Origin: Cyathus striatus
Lineage: Eukaryota; Basidiomycota; Agaricomycetes; Agaricales; Nidulariaceae
Direction of reading: 5' to 3'
Length of the DNA: 64,000 bases
Assembly: GCA_025738555.1 (NCBI GenBank)
Contig: JAOVFP010000009.1
Coordinates: 3,286,001 to 3,350,000 of the forward strand
Shown here: positions 36,067 through 46,945 of the stretch, piece by piece
How positions within the stretch are numbered: position 1 is the first letter of the stretch
Layout of the letters: each line of letters starts with the position of its first letter
The notes under the pieces: model-generated
Seen by the model: the letters and a program-made list of their open reading frames with translations, nothing else
What the model was told of the DNA's origin: nothing
Databases searched by the model: none
Program-made: the position numbers and the translations under genes

Positions 36067-36462
36067 ATGTATGTTTCATCTCTTACAATCAGACGGAATA
36101 AGTTATTAATATGTCGTATAGCCTATCCTGCACATCACGAGTCCCATCAGTGGAACGAATATGCAGACAAGAGACCAGCATACAAGGCCATACAGAATTA
36201 TAGAGGAAGCAGCCCAAATCAAGAGGGGATGGCTGTAAATTTTGCAGGAACCGATCTCGCAGCTTATACAGCATCAGGTTTATTGGTAGAGGAGTTCGTC
36301 AAACTCCAAAGAGGGGTTATGGGTAATCACATGGAATATGGACGGGACTTTACTGCTGAACAAAATTACAATGGTGGCGATGCATACAATTGCGCGGGAA
36401 TGGGGATCAATCCACATGCATATGCACATAGCATGGAAAAGCAACAGAATCAAAGGCGTTAG
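36067..36462 (+). CDS. Open frame in block Q copy 2, unknown protein
   Basis: 131 codons with the paired motifs NYRGSSPNQEGMAVNFAG and NYNGGDAYNCAGMG, separated by about 55 residues. The homologous frame in copy 1 (23639-23938) is also open although many residues differ. That pattern could reflect selection on a protein or simply short length and chance. No known domain. Confidence 0.3.
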   Translation: MYVSSLTIRRNKLLICRIAYPAHHESHQWNEYADKRPAYKAIQNYRGSSPNQEGMAVNFAGTDLAAYTASGLLVEEFVKLQRGVMGNHMEYGRDFTAEQNYNGGDAYNCAGMGINPHAYAHSMEKQQNQRR

Positions 36463-36944
36463 AAAGGCAACCGAAAAGTTTCGGCAATTTGGCATGGCCA
36501 TCATTCCCACGTTTGAAAGAAGTTATGTATACAGTTATCCCTTCAATGGTTTGTACAATATTACAGTCATGTTCATTTCATAAATTAGATAAATAGCAAT
36601 TGTACCATAACAGTAAATGAGTTTGGATTCGGAATATATGAAGTGGTTTTGCATCAGTCGTAATTAATGCTGTTAGAGTCTGTCAGATGTAGGCGTGGGT
36701 CACCTATAACAGACCTTCATATTCAACTTGAAAGAAAGGATGACTATTCCTGGTACGCGGGATGGGTGCACACATTTGAAACCATCGCAAGAAGTATTAA
36801 ATATGAGAATATTGTCATTTTCTTATGAAAATCAGTTACCTACCAAGACACTTGCTATTACAAATACTTTATCCCTGTTAACTGGTGATATTAATATGGA
36901 TACCAAAGTTTGAAATGGTCGAATTGAAAATAGGATACCATTCG

Positions 36945-38150
36945 AAAATAGGAGAGTGAAGATGAAGATGAATTCCCATAGGAAGCAGGTAGTCTATACC
37001 AGGAAAACAGAACTTACATGATGGTTGGGCTTGTCAGATAAGTAAAGGTGCTATGGTGGACAACGATGGATGATGGAGTAAAGGGAGAATATTGTAGTGA
37101 TGGTTCGAAAGGGACGGAAGCGGTTGTAGCCCTCTCTGCATTGACTGCATTCAATATGACGATAGTACCAGTATGGCTCTGTTAGCTTAGATTCGGTAGT
37201 TGATGCGGATGTGATACCTACTGGATGGGGTATCCCAGAGAATCAGGGGATGGACGAATCCGGGAACGTCGATGTCAGATGTCGAATGTAGTGCTCTTAT
37301 TGTGCTTAAACTAGTACTGAATGCCATCAAATGCCCATTTACCTCTGTACCACCAAGAAATCTACTACTATGAGCGCCAGCTCAATGTATAACCATTGCA
37401 GTGTTTTGTGCAGATTAACCATCGAGTAATGATTGTTTACGCACCAGAGGTCTAGTTTAGTATCTAACAGGTGATGGGTAGACCTTTTCTACCATGTAGA
37501 GAGGGGGTAGGTAAAGGTGTTAGGACCTGTAAGGGTGGAGGATGGAGTAAAGGGAGAATATTGTGGAATTGAGGTCATAGTTGGGGTATGAGAGGGACAG
37601 AAGTGATTTGTAGTCCTCGCTGTCTTTCTGCGTGCTGTGAATGCTAGTTTCGATGTGGTAGGTGATGCAGTGGACGGGATGCGAATGCCAAAATGACGAA
37701 GGGGAGGCAAACCAGTGACCAACCACTCCAATGATGCGACCCACTGTATCGGGTGAAAGGAAGGAGAACATCAATGTTGTAGTGTACTAGTACTACTGTT
37801 TCCCAGGGTTCATCGACTTTCATCGACCTGTTCAAGGTATCAGTGTAGACACTTGGAAGGAACTTCGGATAAGAGTGGGGGTGGAGAAAGGATGGAATGT
37901 ATAGCAGTTGGAGAATGGGGATAAGATTCTATGAGGGTTGGAAAGGAAGGATCATGAGGGGAATGACTCACCTTGGGAAAAGTATCATTCAAGTTCAACA
38001 ACACCATAACCCCCTTTCTTCCATCGCTTTCGAATCTTTAGAGTTGTTCATGTTGACTTTGTGCGTACATCAAGGGAGGAGGAGGAATGGTGCAGACTCG
38101 AGTAGGACACAGTGCAAATCTTACCTAATCGTTTTTGAGTACTTTAGTAC
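36945..38150. repeat. Dispersed repeat block P, copy 2
   Basis: Related to 18530-19440; block order is P-then-Q in the first region and Q-then-P here. It contains an internal partial duplication (near 37030-37230 and 37480-37620). Minus-strand frames (37489-37835) lack known motifs. Confidence 0.5.
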
Positions 38151-38211
38151 GTAGTATCGCTTATCAAACACGAACCACCTTTACAAATTGTAAGGGCCTG
38201 CATGGTAACTA

Positions 38212-38607
38212 CCACCTCAGACAGGCCTAAATCGAGTTCATGTAAATATGGGACATCCTGATTTTTGTAACAATTAGAATATGCCATAAAATATGTAATG
38301 TGTCAGATGCATTAGAAAATTCTAAATTGGGTAATACATCTGCTTATTGTTCCAATTGTTTTGTGCCGATTTTACCTGTGCAACGTGAACTGAGCCTCCG
38401 AAAATTTTCCGATTGGCCTAGGAATGGATGGGGTCATGGATCTTATTGAAAATATTGTGCATGGATCGGTCAGTTTTCCTATTCTTGCACATATTCTAGA
38501 TTTGCCCGCACATCGGTCAGATGACATATTTTAGTAACTATTCTAATTGTTAGGTAAATCGGGTTGTACCATATTTACAGCGATCCGATCCACCCTTGTC
38601 TGAGGTG
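38212..38607. mobile_element. MITE with TA flanks (left of a back-to-back pair)
   Basis: 396 bp with long imperfect inverted ends of about 70 bp beginning CCACCTCAGACA / CACCTCAGACA and containing CTAACAATTAGAAT-like text. TA occurs at both borders (38210-38211 and 38608-38609). No coding capacity. TA flanks fit a Tc1/mariner-mobilised MITE, although the outermost base is not perfectly matched. Confidence 0.65.
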
Positions 38608-38609
38608 TA

Positions 38610-38982
38610 TGGGATCATCCCTTTTCGAAAAAATGCGAATATCTTCGCAGCAGCTTAAAATACCAATATGATACTTAGCATACAGGTATACAGACTATAG
38701 TAGTTTGTAATTCCCAAATTTTGTTGCACTTGGACTGTTTGGACTGTTGGAAGGTACTGATTGAGCATACTGGTCCAATCCCTCACAGTTCCTTAATCCC
38801 ACTGATTCTTACACTGGGCAGTTGTACACTTTAGATTGATTTTAGATGAACAACGCATCGTACACTCACAACATTTTACATGTAGAAAGATAACTACTAT
38901 TAATACACATTTGTAAAATATCGAGCTCATACCGTACGTTGTTGCAACGATATTCGCATTTTTGTGAAAAGGGATGATTCCG
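38610..38982. mobile_element. MITE with TA flanks (right of a back-to-back pair)
   Basis: 373 bp; inverted ends TGGGATCATCCCTTTTC and CGGAATCATCCCTTTTC extend with few mismatches to about 38 bp (through AAAATGCGAATATC). Flanked by TA at 38608-38609 and 38983-38984. The left TA is shared with the right border of the preceding MITE. Confidence 0.7.
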
Positions 38983-38984
38983 TA

Positions 38985-39202
38985 CAGGATTGAACCCATA
39001 GTTATCACACAGGCCCTAACTAAGTATTCGACTCCAGTATAACATACAGTGAACTCATTTCTAAATTCTATAGTTACCTTGCTTGCCAAGGTATCTCCCA
39101 GGTGAAAATGGGTTCCACTTTTTGTCATTCACGTGATTTCTCTCACAGTCACATGTGTGCCTCGTTCTCACTCCTGCTCTCTCTCTCTCCCTCCCTCCCT
39201 CC

Positions 39203-39246
<44 letters not shown>

Positions 39247-41123
39247 CATCTATCCCAGCATATTTGGCTTGGGTTCAAAGGTCCCAACTGGTAATGGCAT
39301 GTAGGTCTTGGATGATGACCATGGTGGCTGGTCCCAACCGGCAATGGCAGGTAGGTCTCAGATAACCATGGTGGGTGTGTATTTGGCTCCGGTGCATGTT
39401 TGGCTTGGGCTTGAAGGTCTCAACTGATGATGGCAGGTAGGCATCGGATGACTGTGGTGGGTCTGACCAGAGGGATAATACTGAAAGCAACTGTCTGCTT
39501 AGAGTGGAGGGTGGAGATGCCTGGAGAACTTTCGGAAGTCCCTGTCACACTGTCCTCTCCACATCTTTTTTTCTCCCCTCTCTCTCTGTCAGCACCTCAC
39601 ATGGTATTCTCTCCCTCTCTTGTCATTGTCATCATTGGCATGTCTGTTTGTCCATTTTCACCCTGCATGTTCTCTTTCAGCCTCATTTTGTTTCCAATGA
39701 TTTGACTCTGCTGTAGAGCAGGTGTTCTGCCTGCATTGTGGAATCGACATATGTCTGCACAATACCCCCTGACACTCTCGAAATTGGACTGACTTCTCCC
39801 CAATGCCAGATGAACTATCATGCTAATGAGCAACCTAAGCACTCAGTTATGGACACATGAAGCTAGGGACTCCAGAACTAGCTCACAAGTTGGGGATCTC
39901 AACATCAGCAACTTAACATCCATCCTCTTCTACCCACCATTGTTACATTTCCCACTTCTATTCATATCACACTTATCTCTCTTCACATTTTATATAAAAA
40001 ATCCTTACACTGTCTCTCCTTGAAACACTTGTCTATTTTACTATCACACTCTTGGCTTCAAGAAGTTTTATTTGCTCTTTTAGGTATAGTTTCCTACCCT
40101 CTTTCCTATATAAACCATGTATCTAGGTCTCTAAAAATTCAGTGAACTTCACCTCACTTTTCTACCTTGTTCTCTGCCTCTCATTTCATGTTTACTTGTC
40201 ATCTTTATTGTTCTCTGTTGCTCTCTTCATTCACACCAAGTCTCACTTGTTCGAAAACACTCAAGAACTTTGTCTCAAAGTTCTGACTCTGTTGTGCTGA
40301 TCTACCTCTCGTTTATGTCGCTATCACCCTCTCCTTCTCAACCTTGCCAGTGGCTCGCATTCCTTTGTCTAGGAACCTTCAAACCTCACATTTCCTCTTC
40401 ACTGCGATACAATGTAACATCAATTACTGCATACCAAAGTATGAGTACTTCATTCTTCATTTCCCTTATGCCATTTAATATCTGCTTTCTCTGATACAGA
40501 CCTTTGTCTACTTCTGACAAACACAGGTAACCTGGTGGCTCAGTGAGTCAGCTTGAATTTTTATCCCAGATAAATCATTTGTTGACTTACTATAGCATGG
40601 GGTGTATCACATATGTACAGCCAGACACTACTCTATTGATCATAGATGTAATATTCATCAAGCTGGATTGTTTGATTGAAGACAAGCCCCGCATGTGGGC
40701 CCGGAGTGGGAGCTGGAGGTGGCTAGTTGTGGGGAGAGACAGCAGGGACTACCACAGGGATATAGAAAGAGAGGAGCATCTGCAGATGCTGGTAACTGAG
40801 CTCATATTTACTACTCTGCCAATTTACTTGCAATCCATACTAATCCCTCCTCCAGGTAATAAGGTAACTCCACTTGAAAAAAATGTTGTACATAAGTTAG
40901 ACCTTCTGGTATCTCTACCACTAAGCAGGCATCATCGCACTGTTTATTAATCCCAATCTCGGACTCTTACTTACTCCAACATGCAATCCATACTGTAGTC
41001 ATTTTCCTTATTTATTAACTTATTTCTTTCTTTCCTTCATGCAAGCAAGGTTTCAGTCGACAAAGTCAACACTTCCAAGTAATGTTCTCCAATATATATC
41101 ATACAACTAAGTGACTCTATTCA
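38985..41123. other. Gene-poor stretch with a CT microsatellite
   Basis: Contains (CT)n/(CCCT)n at 39177-39244 and a short tandem pattern TGG(T/C)CCCAAC(T/C)GG(T/C)AATGGCA near 39270-39440. Frames of up to 135 codons (40543-40950) show no motif. The last 150 bp are the likely 3' UTR of CHAT gene 1. Confidence 0.35.
39177..39244. repeat. CT-rich microsatellite
   Basis: Runs of TCTCTC interrupted by CCCTCCCTCCCTCC. The reverse strand yields a spurious Arg/Glu-repeat frame. Confidence 0.95.
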
Positions 41124-44100
41124 TCATGTTCCAAGGTGAATGAAAGGAACCCATTGCTTAAAGCTTGCACCCTGTTCCCTCAGTACTGCTGTTGCAGCAT
41201 GAATCGCTTCAGCAGCTGCGTTGGTGTCTGGCCTCCTTGAATCATCCCTGAACAGGTGTGCGTAAAATGTATCTGCAACAATAGGTCCGTCCTTGTCATC
41301 AATAGACCTTTAATATCATTATGAAGTTAGTGACCATTGAGAAATAAAGAGCCGATATATACTTACCACATTGTAGCCACAACTCTCCAGAATCCAGAAA
41401 AAAGGAGTGTAGCTCCTAAGTGCATCGCTTCGTCTGGAAGGTCCTTGATGCCCATTGCAGTCTCACATGCACAGAGGAAAGCAAGTGCAGCATTTGGAAT
41501 GCGCTCCTCCATAATACGAGATATTTTGAGGTTCCCATCTTTCAACATTAGTGTGCTGTTAAGTGGGTTATCTTTAAGTTGCATTCCATGACATGCAAAA
41601 TGTACAATTGACACATTTGGCAGATTTGAAGCAGCTCTCTCCACAAGTGCGGGGTATTCTTGAGTTCCCATTTTGATAAGGCATTCTGGGTCAACATGCT
41701 TTTCGATAGCAGTAAGCTCATGAATTGTGTTGGGTAGGTTCTCATGATCAATCACTACCATCATTTTGAATTCTTTTGTAGTGTCACTTGGAGGCTTGTT
41801 ATGTGTTGAAGCACTGACAGTAGGCGAATAAGATGAAATCAGGTAGTCGAAGGCACTTTCAATACTCGACATGTTGTCATTATAGATTCCTGCAGCATGC
41901 AGTGGGAGGAATGAGAATATTCCTGTGGGGCACCAACATACTTCCAATGGCGAGCCATTCATATATGGATCCAATGCAACAACAATAAGTTGTACAACAT
42001 CCCTCCACAGCACTTCCAACACATGCTTAATTTTATCATCATCTTTGATATGGTTGAAATGCCTTGGTCCTCTCTTCCTTTCGTGACTATCAGATTGAGC
42101 AAGATAACCATTGCCAATTCCAGCTTCAGCTTGAAGTTCATCCTGAATCCCACGAAATCTGCCTCTTGGCCCAGATTCAGGCAAGTGCACAGCCAGCTTT
42201 TGTAACATGTCATATGGAGCATTGGGGAGGTCTATATGCTTTACCTCATTTGTGGACATTACCAATGCGTGGCTCTGATGTTCTCCTGGTATTAGAAATA
42301 TCACTGGATGACCAACCAATTCCTGCAGCCTAGATATCTTCAGTGGTGACAAAAAGTCCTTGAATTCTTCCAATTCACGAACTTCATCCAGTGTCCTTTG
42401 CCATTCCTCATTTAAATCCTCAAGTTGAAATAATTCTTCATCTTGTATTTGTTTTCGAGCAATGTTTTCTGGAGTACATGATACATTCATACGCATAGAT
42501 GCTCTATCAAGTTCCACAGATATTTCAGACAATCGCATGTGTAGGTTGGGAGCAGCATTTTGTAATCTATCCATAGGACTGCGGAGATGCAAAGATTGAA
42601 GCCAAAATATTGTGCGTCCAGCTTCCAAGAACTCAATTGCTTTATCATATCTACCTATTTTTATGGCAAAGAGTGCTGCATTGCGACTTAACCCATCGAT
42701 GCTTGAGAGCTTAAAGGTTTCTTGTCGAGCTGTTACGTTTGTGGCCATAGATGACAACCGAGGAAGAAAACTGATCACTTGCTCATATGCTTCAAGTGTA
42801 GATTCATGATTGAAGGTATCAGCTAGCAGAGCCCATAGCTTTGCAGATCGGAAGCAGTCAGGCACAGGTGATGATGTAGATTTCATTGCACCAGTCTGGA
42901 ATAGCATGCTGACATAGCTAAGAATGTTGAACATCTCGCTCATATCTTTGATATGCTGTAGTCTTAATATTAATGCAATCTCAAAGTCTCCCAGATACAG
43001 ACTATGGAAATAGTGGTTTGGAGGCAACACTTGTATGCTTTTAAAGTACAAATGGAGAGCCTCATCAAGATCATCTAAATTATTTAAGCCTTGATATTGC
43101 CTGACTAGCTTGTGTCCCAGATCATGAAGCAATGCTGCACTTTGAGGATCATTTTCTGGGAAAGCTGTTGCTGCTTCTCTTGCATGGTAAATGCTATCAT
43201 CAAGTTCCTTCATGTTACCAGACATTTCAAATGACATCTCCAGCAGATATGACATATTTCTTGCCAAGGAGTCAGAAGAACTATTTCCAGTATTTTTAGA
43301 ATTCAGCTCTTGGATCATGGAAACGTGATCCAGTAAACCCAAATCACTTTTATGCAGTTGCTTATACATCTGTTGAATAAAATCATCAGATTCGCCAGGG
43401 TATGTTCCTATAAGATGGAAGCATTTATGCAGATGGACGTTCACTTCCTCTATATATTCACATGTTGATCTGAACTCCTTGAGCATTGCTTTTTGAATGA
43501 GAACTTCAGAGAGAGTAAGTAGTGCAATAGCTGATTTTGGCAAAAGAGCCACAGCTTCTCGAAGATGCAATATGGACTCATCTAATTGCTTCCTGGATCC
43601 TCCAAATTTAAATACCAATGATAATGCTTTGCCTAAGCTGACTAGTGTTGTAGGGCATTTTGGATGAGGGAAAGGCTCCTTGGTGAGAGTGTTGCAAAAT
43701 AACACAATCATATCCTCTAATTCCTGAGCATCATGTGTATTGCTAATGTCCACCACCTTTGTGTGTTTGAGGTCCAAAATGATGTTAGATGCTAGACCTT
43801 CATCATCACCACTCAGCTCAACAAACTTCTTCAGGTCATTAGGGTCGCCTTTTGTATTGTAGCGCTCTAAAAGACATGCATTCAGTAATTTTCTTGCATT
43901 AGTAAGATTCTCTGAGCCATCATCTAGTAAAATAGTTGAGGCTTGTAGACAATCAATCGCCTCATTGATACATGCATCAGCTTCATCTTGCTTATCTGTC
44001 TTTTCTGTTATGAGAAGAAGTGCTTGAGAGAGTCGAAGAAGTATGACTCCTTCATATGTAGATTGACCTTCATTCTGAGAGGCAAGGTCAAGAGCTGCCC

Positions 44101-44886
44101 AATACAACGAAATTGCTTCATGGATATCCTCTGGGTTAGAATGCTTTACAAATATTAAAGCTAGAAAATTTGCGTATTCTTGCATTGTATTCTGCATCCG
44201 GACATCATCCAATATGGATCCTAAAATCTCATGATAAATGATTTTGACTTCTTTAGAGTCTTCTCTGGCACCAGATATCATAAATCGATTTACTAGCATG
44301 TTTGCAAGGATATTAAGGGATGCAGTTCTGACACTCTCGCCTTCATGGGGATGTGCATAATGGAGTGCATCTCTATAAGCAGCAATGGCCTCATTCAAAT
44401 TGTCTGCATTCTTTGATACTTCAAATTGTGCCATTGACATGGTAGATAAAGCCTGTAGTGCAAAATAATGCTTTATATAAGATGAAGACTTCAGCTTAAT
44501 GAATTGTCGAACAACAGACAACATTTCGTTGGAGTACTGTTTATTTTTTGTTGCGATCCAAAGGAGTTTTGATAACTGATGAGAGAGCAGATCATGCTTC
44601 TCTGGAATTGTATCCGAGACCAGTAAAATGAAGCTCTGAAGAATGTTGACTACATCTTCACCGTCTATAGGAATTCCATCCTGTTCATGTCTTTCGATAA
44701 GAGCAACTGAAAAGCTGGATATAATCAACTGAAGGGTATGAAGGTCACCACCAGATACTGCTGGACACAAGAGAAGCGCATCCCGATAATATAATATGGC
44801 TTGTTGCAACATATCTTCATGAGTAGTAGCATTTAGCTCATAATGTTCCATCATTAGGAGCCCCAGGTTGTATAAACAGGCATAAT
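41124..44886 (-). CDS. TPR-CHAT gene 1, C-terminal portion
   Basis: About 1230 open codons with no stop, from the target duplication to TGA 41126-41124 (exons 44886-41367 and 41307-41124). TPR-like helices (LDEAI..YRDAL, LGxxLxxRF patterns) fill the first 900 residues. The CHAT domain (caspase HetF-associated with TPRs) ends the protein: IVHFACHGMQ with the presumed catalytic His, ALAFLCACETAMG with the presumed catalytic Cys, then EAMHLGATLLFSGF, VVATMWSI and FYAHLFR. In bacteria CHAT domains are caspase-like proteases; fungal members are uncharacterised. Despite the LINE upstream, this half has no nonsense mutation. Confidence 0.85.
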
Positions 44887-44984
44887 AACCACCATCATCT
44901 CTATATTTTCCCACGGTTTTAAAAACTTCGCACTCATCGTCAATAACAACGTCAGCGCTTCATTCATCCCCACTCGACACCAAC

Positions 44985-46945
44985 ATGTCGACACCAGCCC
45001 CCCGGAAGGCCCCTGGGGGAATACTCACCAAACCCCCCACATCCCAGTCAACATCAAAAGGGACCTCCACCCGCCCTCACACCACCTCAGCAACCCTAAG
45101 CTGGGCAAGCCCCACCAAACTAGGCTCCAGCAGCGTCTCAATGTGCACTAGGATGATGGCAGCAAGGACTTTTGAGCCCAAACTGGCTCCTATAGACACC
45201 GATCAGGTGCGTACAATCCTGTTTGAGGGGGATTACTTACCCACCAATTGCACGTTCGAAGCATCCATGGCAGCCACCATCCTCCACCAGGTAGCGAGCT
45301 CGCTCCCACCCAAACTCCAAGGTACGTATGGCGTAGTTCTCTCCAGGCAGTAGCAGTACTGCTCAATGATAAAGCAATCGCATGCATTGCTGACAAAACT
45401 CAAAGTCTCTGGTCAGATCATATGGATCAACTCGACCGGGCTGTTGTGCAGCTGACGGCTGCCCAGTCCCGAGTCTCCTCTCTTGTGCAGCGTCTCGAGG
45501 ATGAAAAAGCTGTGGGACCAGTGCCCCAGGAGCAGGGGACTTTTACGCCAGCTCTTTTGAGCCAGCCTTCATATGCAGCAGTGCTAACTACAGCAGCAGC
45601 TCCTCATTCAGGAGCCATCTGCGCTGCCACGCTGCGGGACAATCAAGTCCCCATAAAAATTTTCTCTCCTGTGAGTACTGACTCCAACAGCATTGGAAAC
45701 CTCTCTCCATGCGAGCTAGTGGAGAAGGCTAACTTAGCCATAGTGAATATCGAGGGGATGGAGCTCGATCATCCATTGGACACTGTAATAATCGTGGCTC
45801 ATCGCTCTGGAGGACACATTGTCCTGGAAGTGAATTCCATGTCCACCACGGGATGGCTCAAATCTAAAAAGGTCATGGCAGCATTCATCGCTTGCTTTGA
45901 TGGTACATCGGTAGCAAACCTTTCTCTGTTCCAAGTAGTTGCAGAGTTCGTCCCAACTACTTTCCACCCGACCCCCTCCACCGACTTCAGCTCTCTAGAG
46001 GAGATTAACAGCTTGAAGCCGGGGTCCATCACAGCCATCCACACACTGAAGGACCCTAGCCGATGGAAGGAGGGGCAGCGAGTCACCCACTACCTTCTAG
46101 CTTTCTCAGATCAGAAGAGTGCCAACAATGCCATTTTCAATGACATGGTGATAGAGGGCACTTGAGTGCGCATTCGTAAGTTTTTGCTGGAGCCCACCCG
46201 GTGTCTCCAGTGTCAAAAGTTTGGTCATTTCGCACGTGAATGCAAGGCAGTGAAGCCGACTTGCACACGCTGCGCAGGTGAACACTCTACAGTGGCTTGC
46301 AACGCATCCACTTCTAGCATAGAGTCTCACCGCTGTGCTAACTGCAGCCTGACAGGCCATGGAGCAGCAGCACGATCGTGTTCAGTTTTTGCACACTGAC
46401 TGTGGGTGTACTACCACCACTCCATGTCGGCAAAATATGTGGGCTTCCCCTCTAACAATCCAGCCACATGGAAGTTGGCTGCAAAAAAGGCACCATGGGG
46501 CATGCCTGCCTCTGTATGGGCGCTTGCTGCTAACCCCCTGCCCACTCACAGGGCAGGATCCCAGCCCTGACATATGTCACCAGAAACAGTCATTACCAGC
46601 CAACCTCTTGGGGGAGCGCAACAGGCCACTATGGGTCCACCCCCCCCTCCAGGGTGGAATGTATCTCTGGCTTCGCTAGTTGTACCAGGGAAAAAAGGGG
46701 GGAACAAAGGGAAAGGGAAGAAACCATCAGCTTCAAGTGGTGTCACTTTCTCCGGCTTGCCAGTGGGGCCATCTCAGGACCCATTGGTGAACGGGGTATG
46801 AGGGCAACGTCAGCCTACCCTCCTTGATCATTTCCCGCCGTCCCGCCCCAGCTCCCAGGCTAGCATGCTTTCTGGAGCCCCCTCAGCAGTTGATGCACTT
46901 GAGGATGGGGAAGTGTCTCAGGCCCAAGTGCCGTTGCCTAAATGA
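44985..46945 (+). pseudogene. LINE ORF1 (gag-like, zinc knuckles)
   Basis: Starts MSTPAPRKAPGG at 44985 and shifts frame near 45330-45350. It continues through a coiled-coil-like LDRAVVQLTAAQSRVSSLVQRLEDEK region and an RNA-binding-like middle part. Three cysteine knuckles follow at 46196-46380: CLQCQKFGHFAREC (CX2CX4HX4C), CTRCAGEHSTVAC and CANCSLTGHGAAARSC. This arrangement is typical of gag proteins in Tad/I-group LINEs and serves RNA binding in the ribonucleoprotein. In-frame TGA codons at 46163, 46397, 46568 and 46799 break it. The natural stop TGA at 46943 overlaps the ORF2 start as ATGA. Confidence 0.85.

Larger units (their letters stand above)
35195..36650. repeat. Dispersed repeat block Q, copy 2 (empty-site copy)
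   Basis: Uninterrupted homologue of 20500-24110. It provides the pre-insertion sequences for the hAT element and the 1.07-kb insertion in copy 1. It includes open frames 35566-35871 and 36067-36462. Confidence 0.8.

Noticed and set aside
39061..39249. Arg/Glu-repeat protein
   Set aside because: Translation of the CT microsatellite, not a gene.
41363..44914. Start of CHAT gene 1 at the ATG near 44914
   Set aside because: That ATG lies in the LINE 5' region. The true frame crosses the target duplication and continues at 52803-53426.
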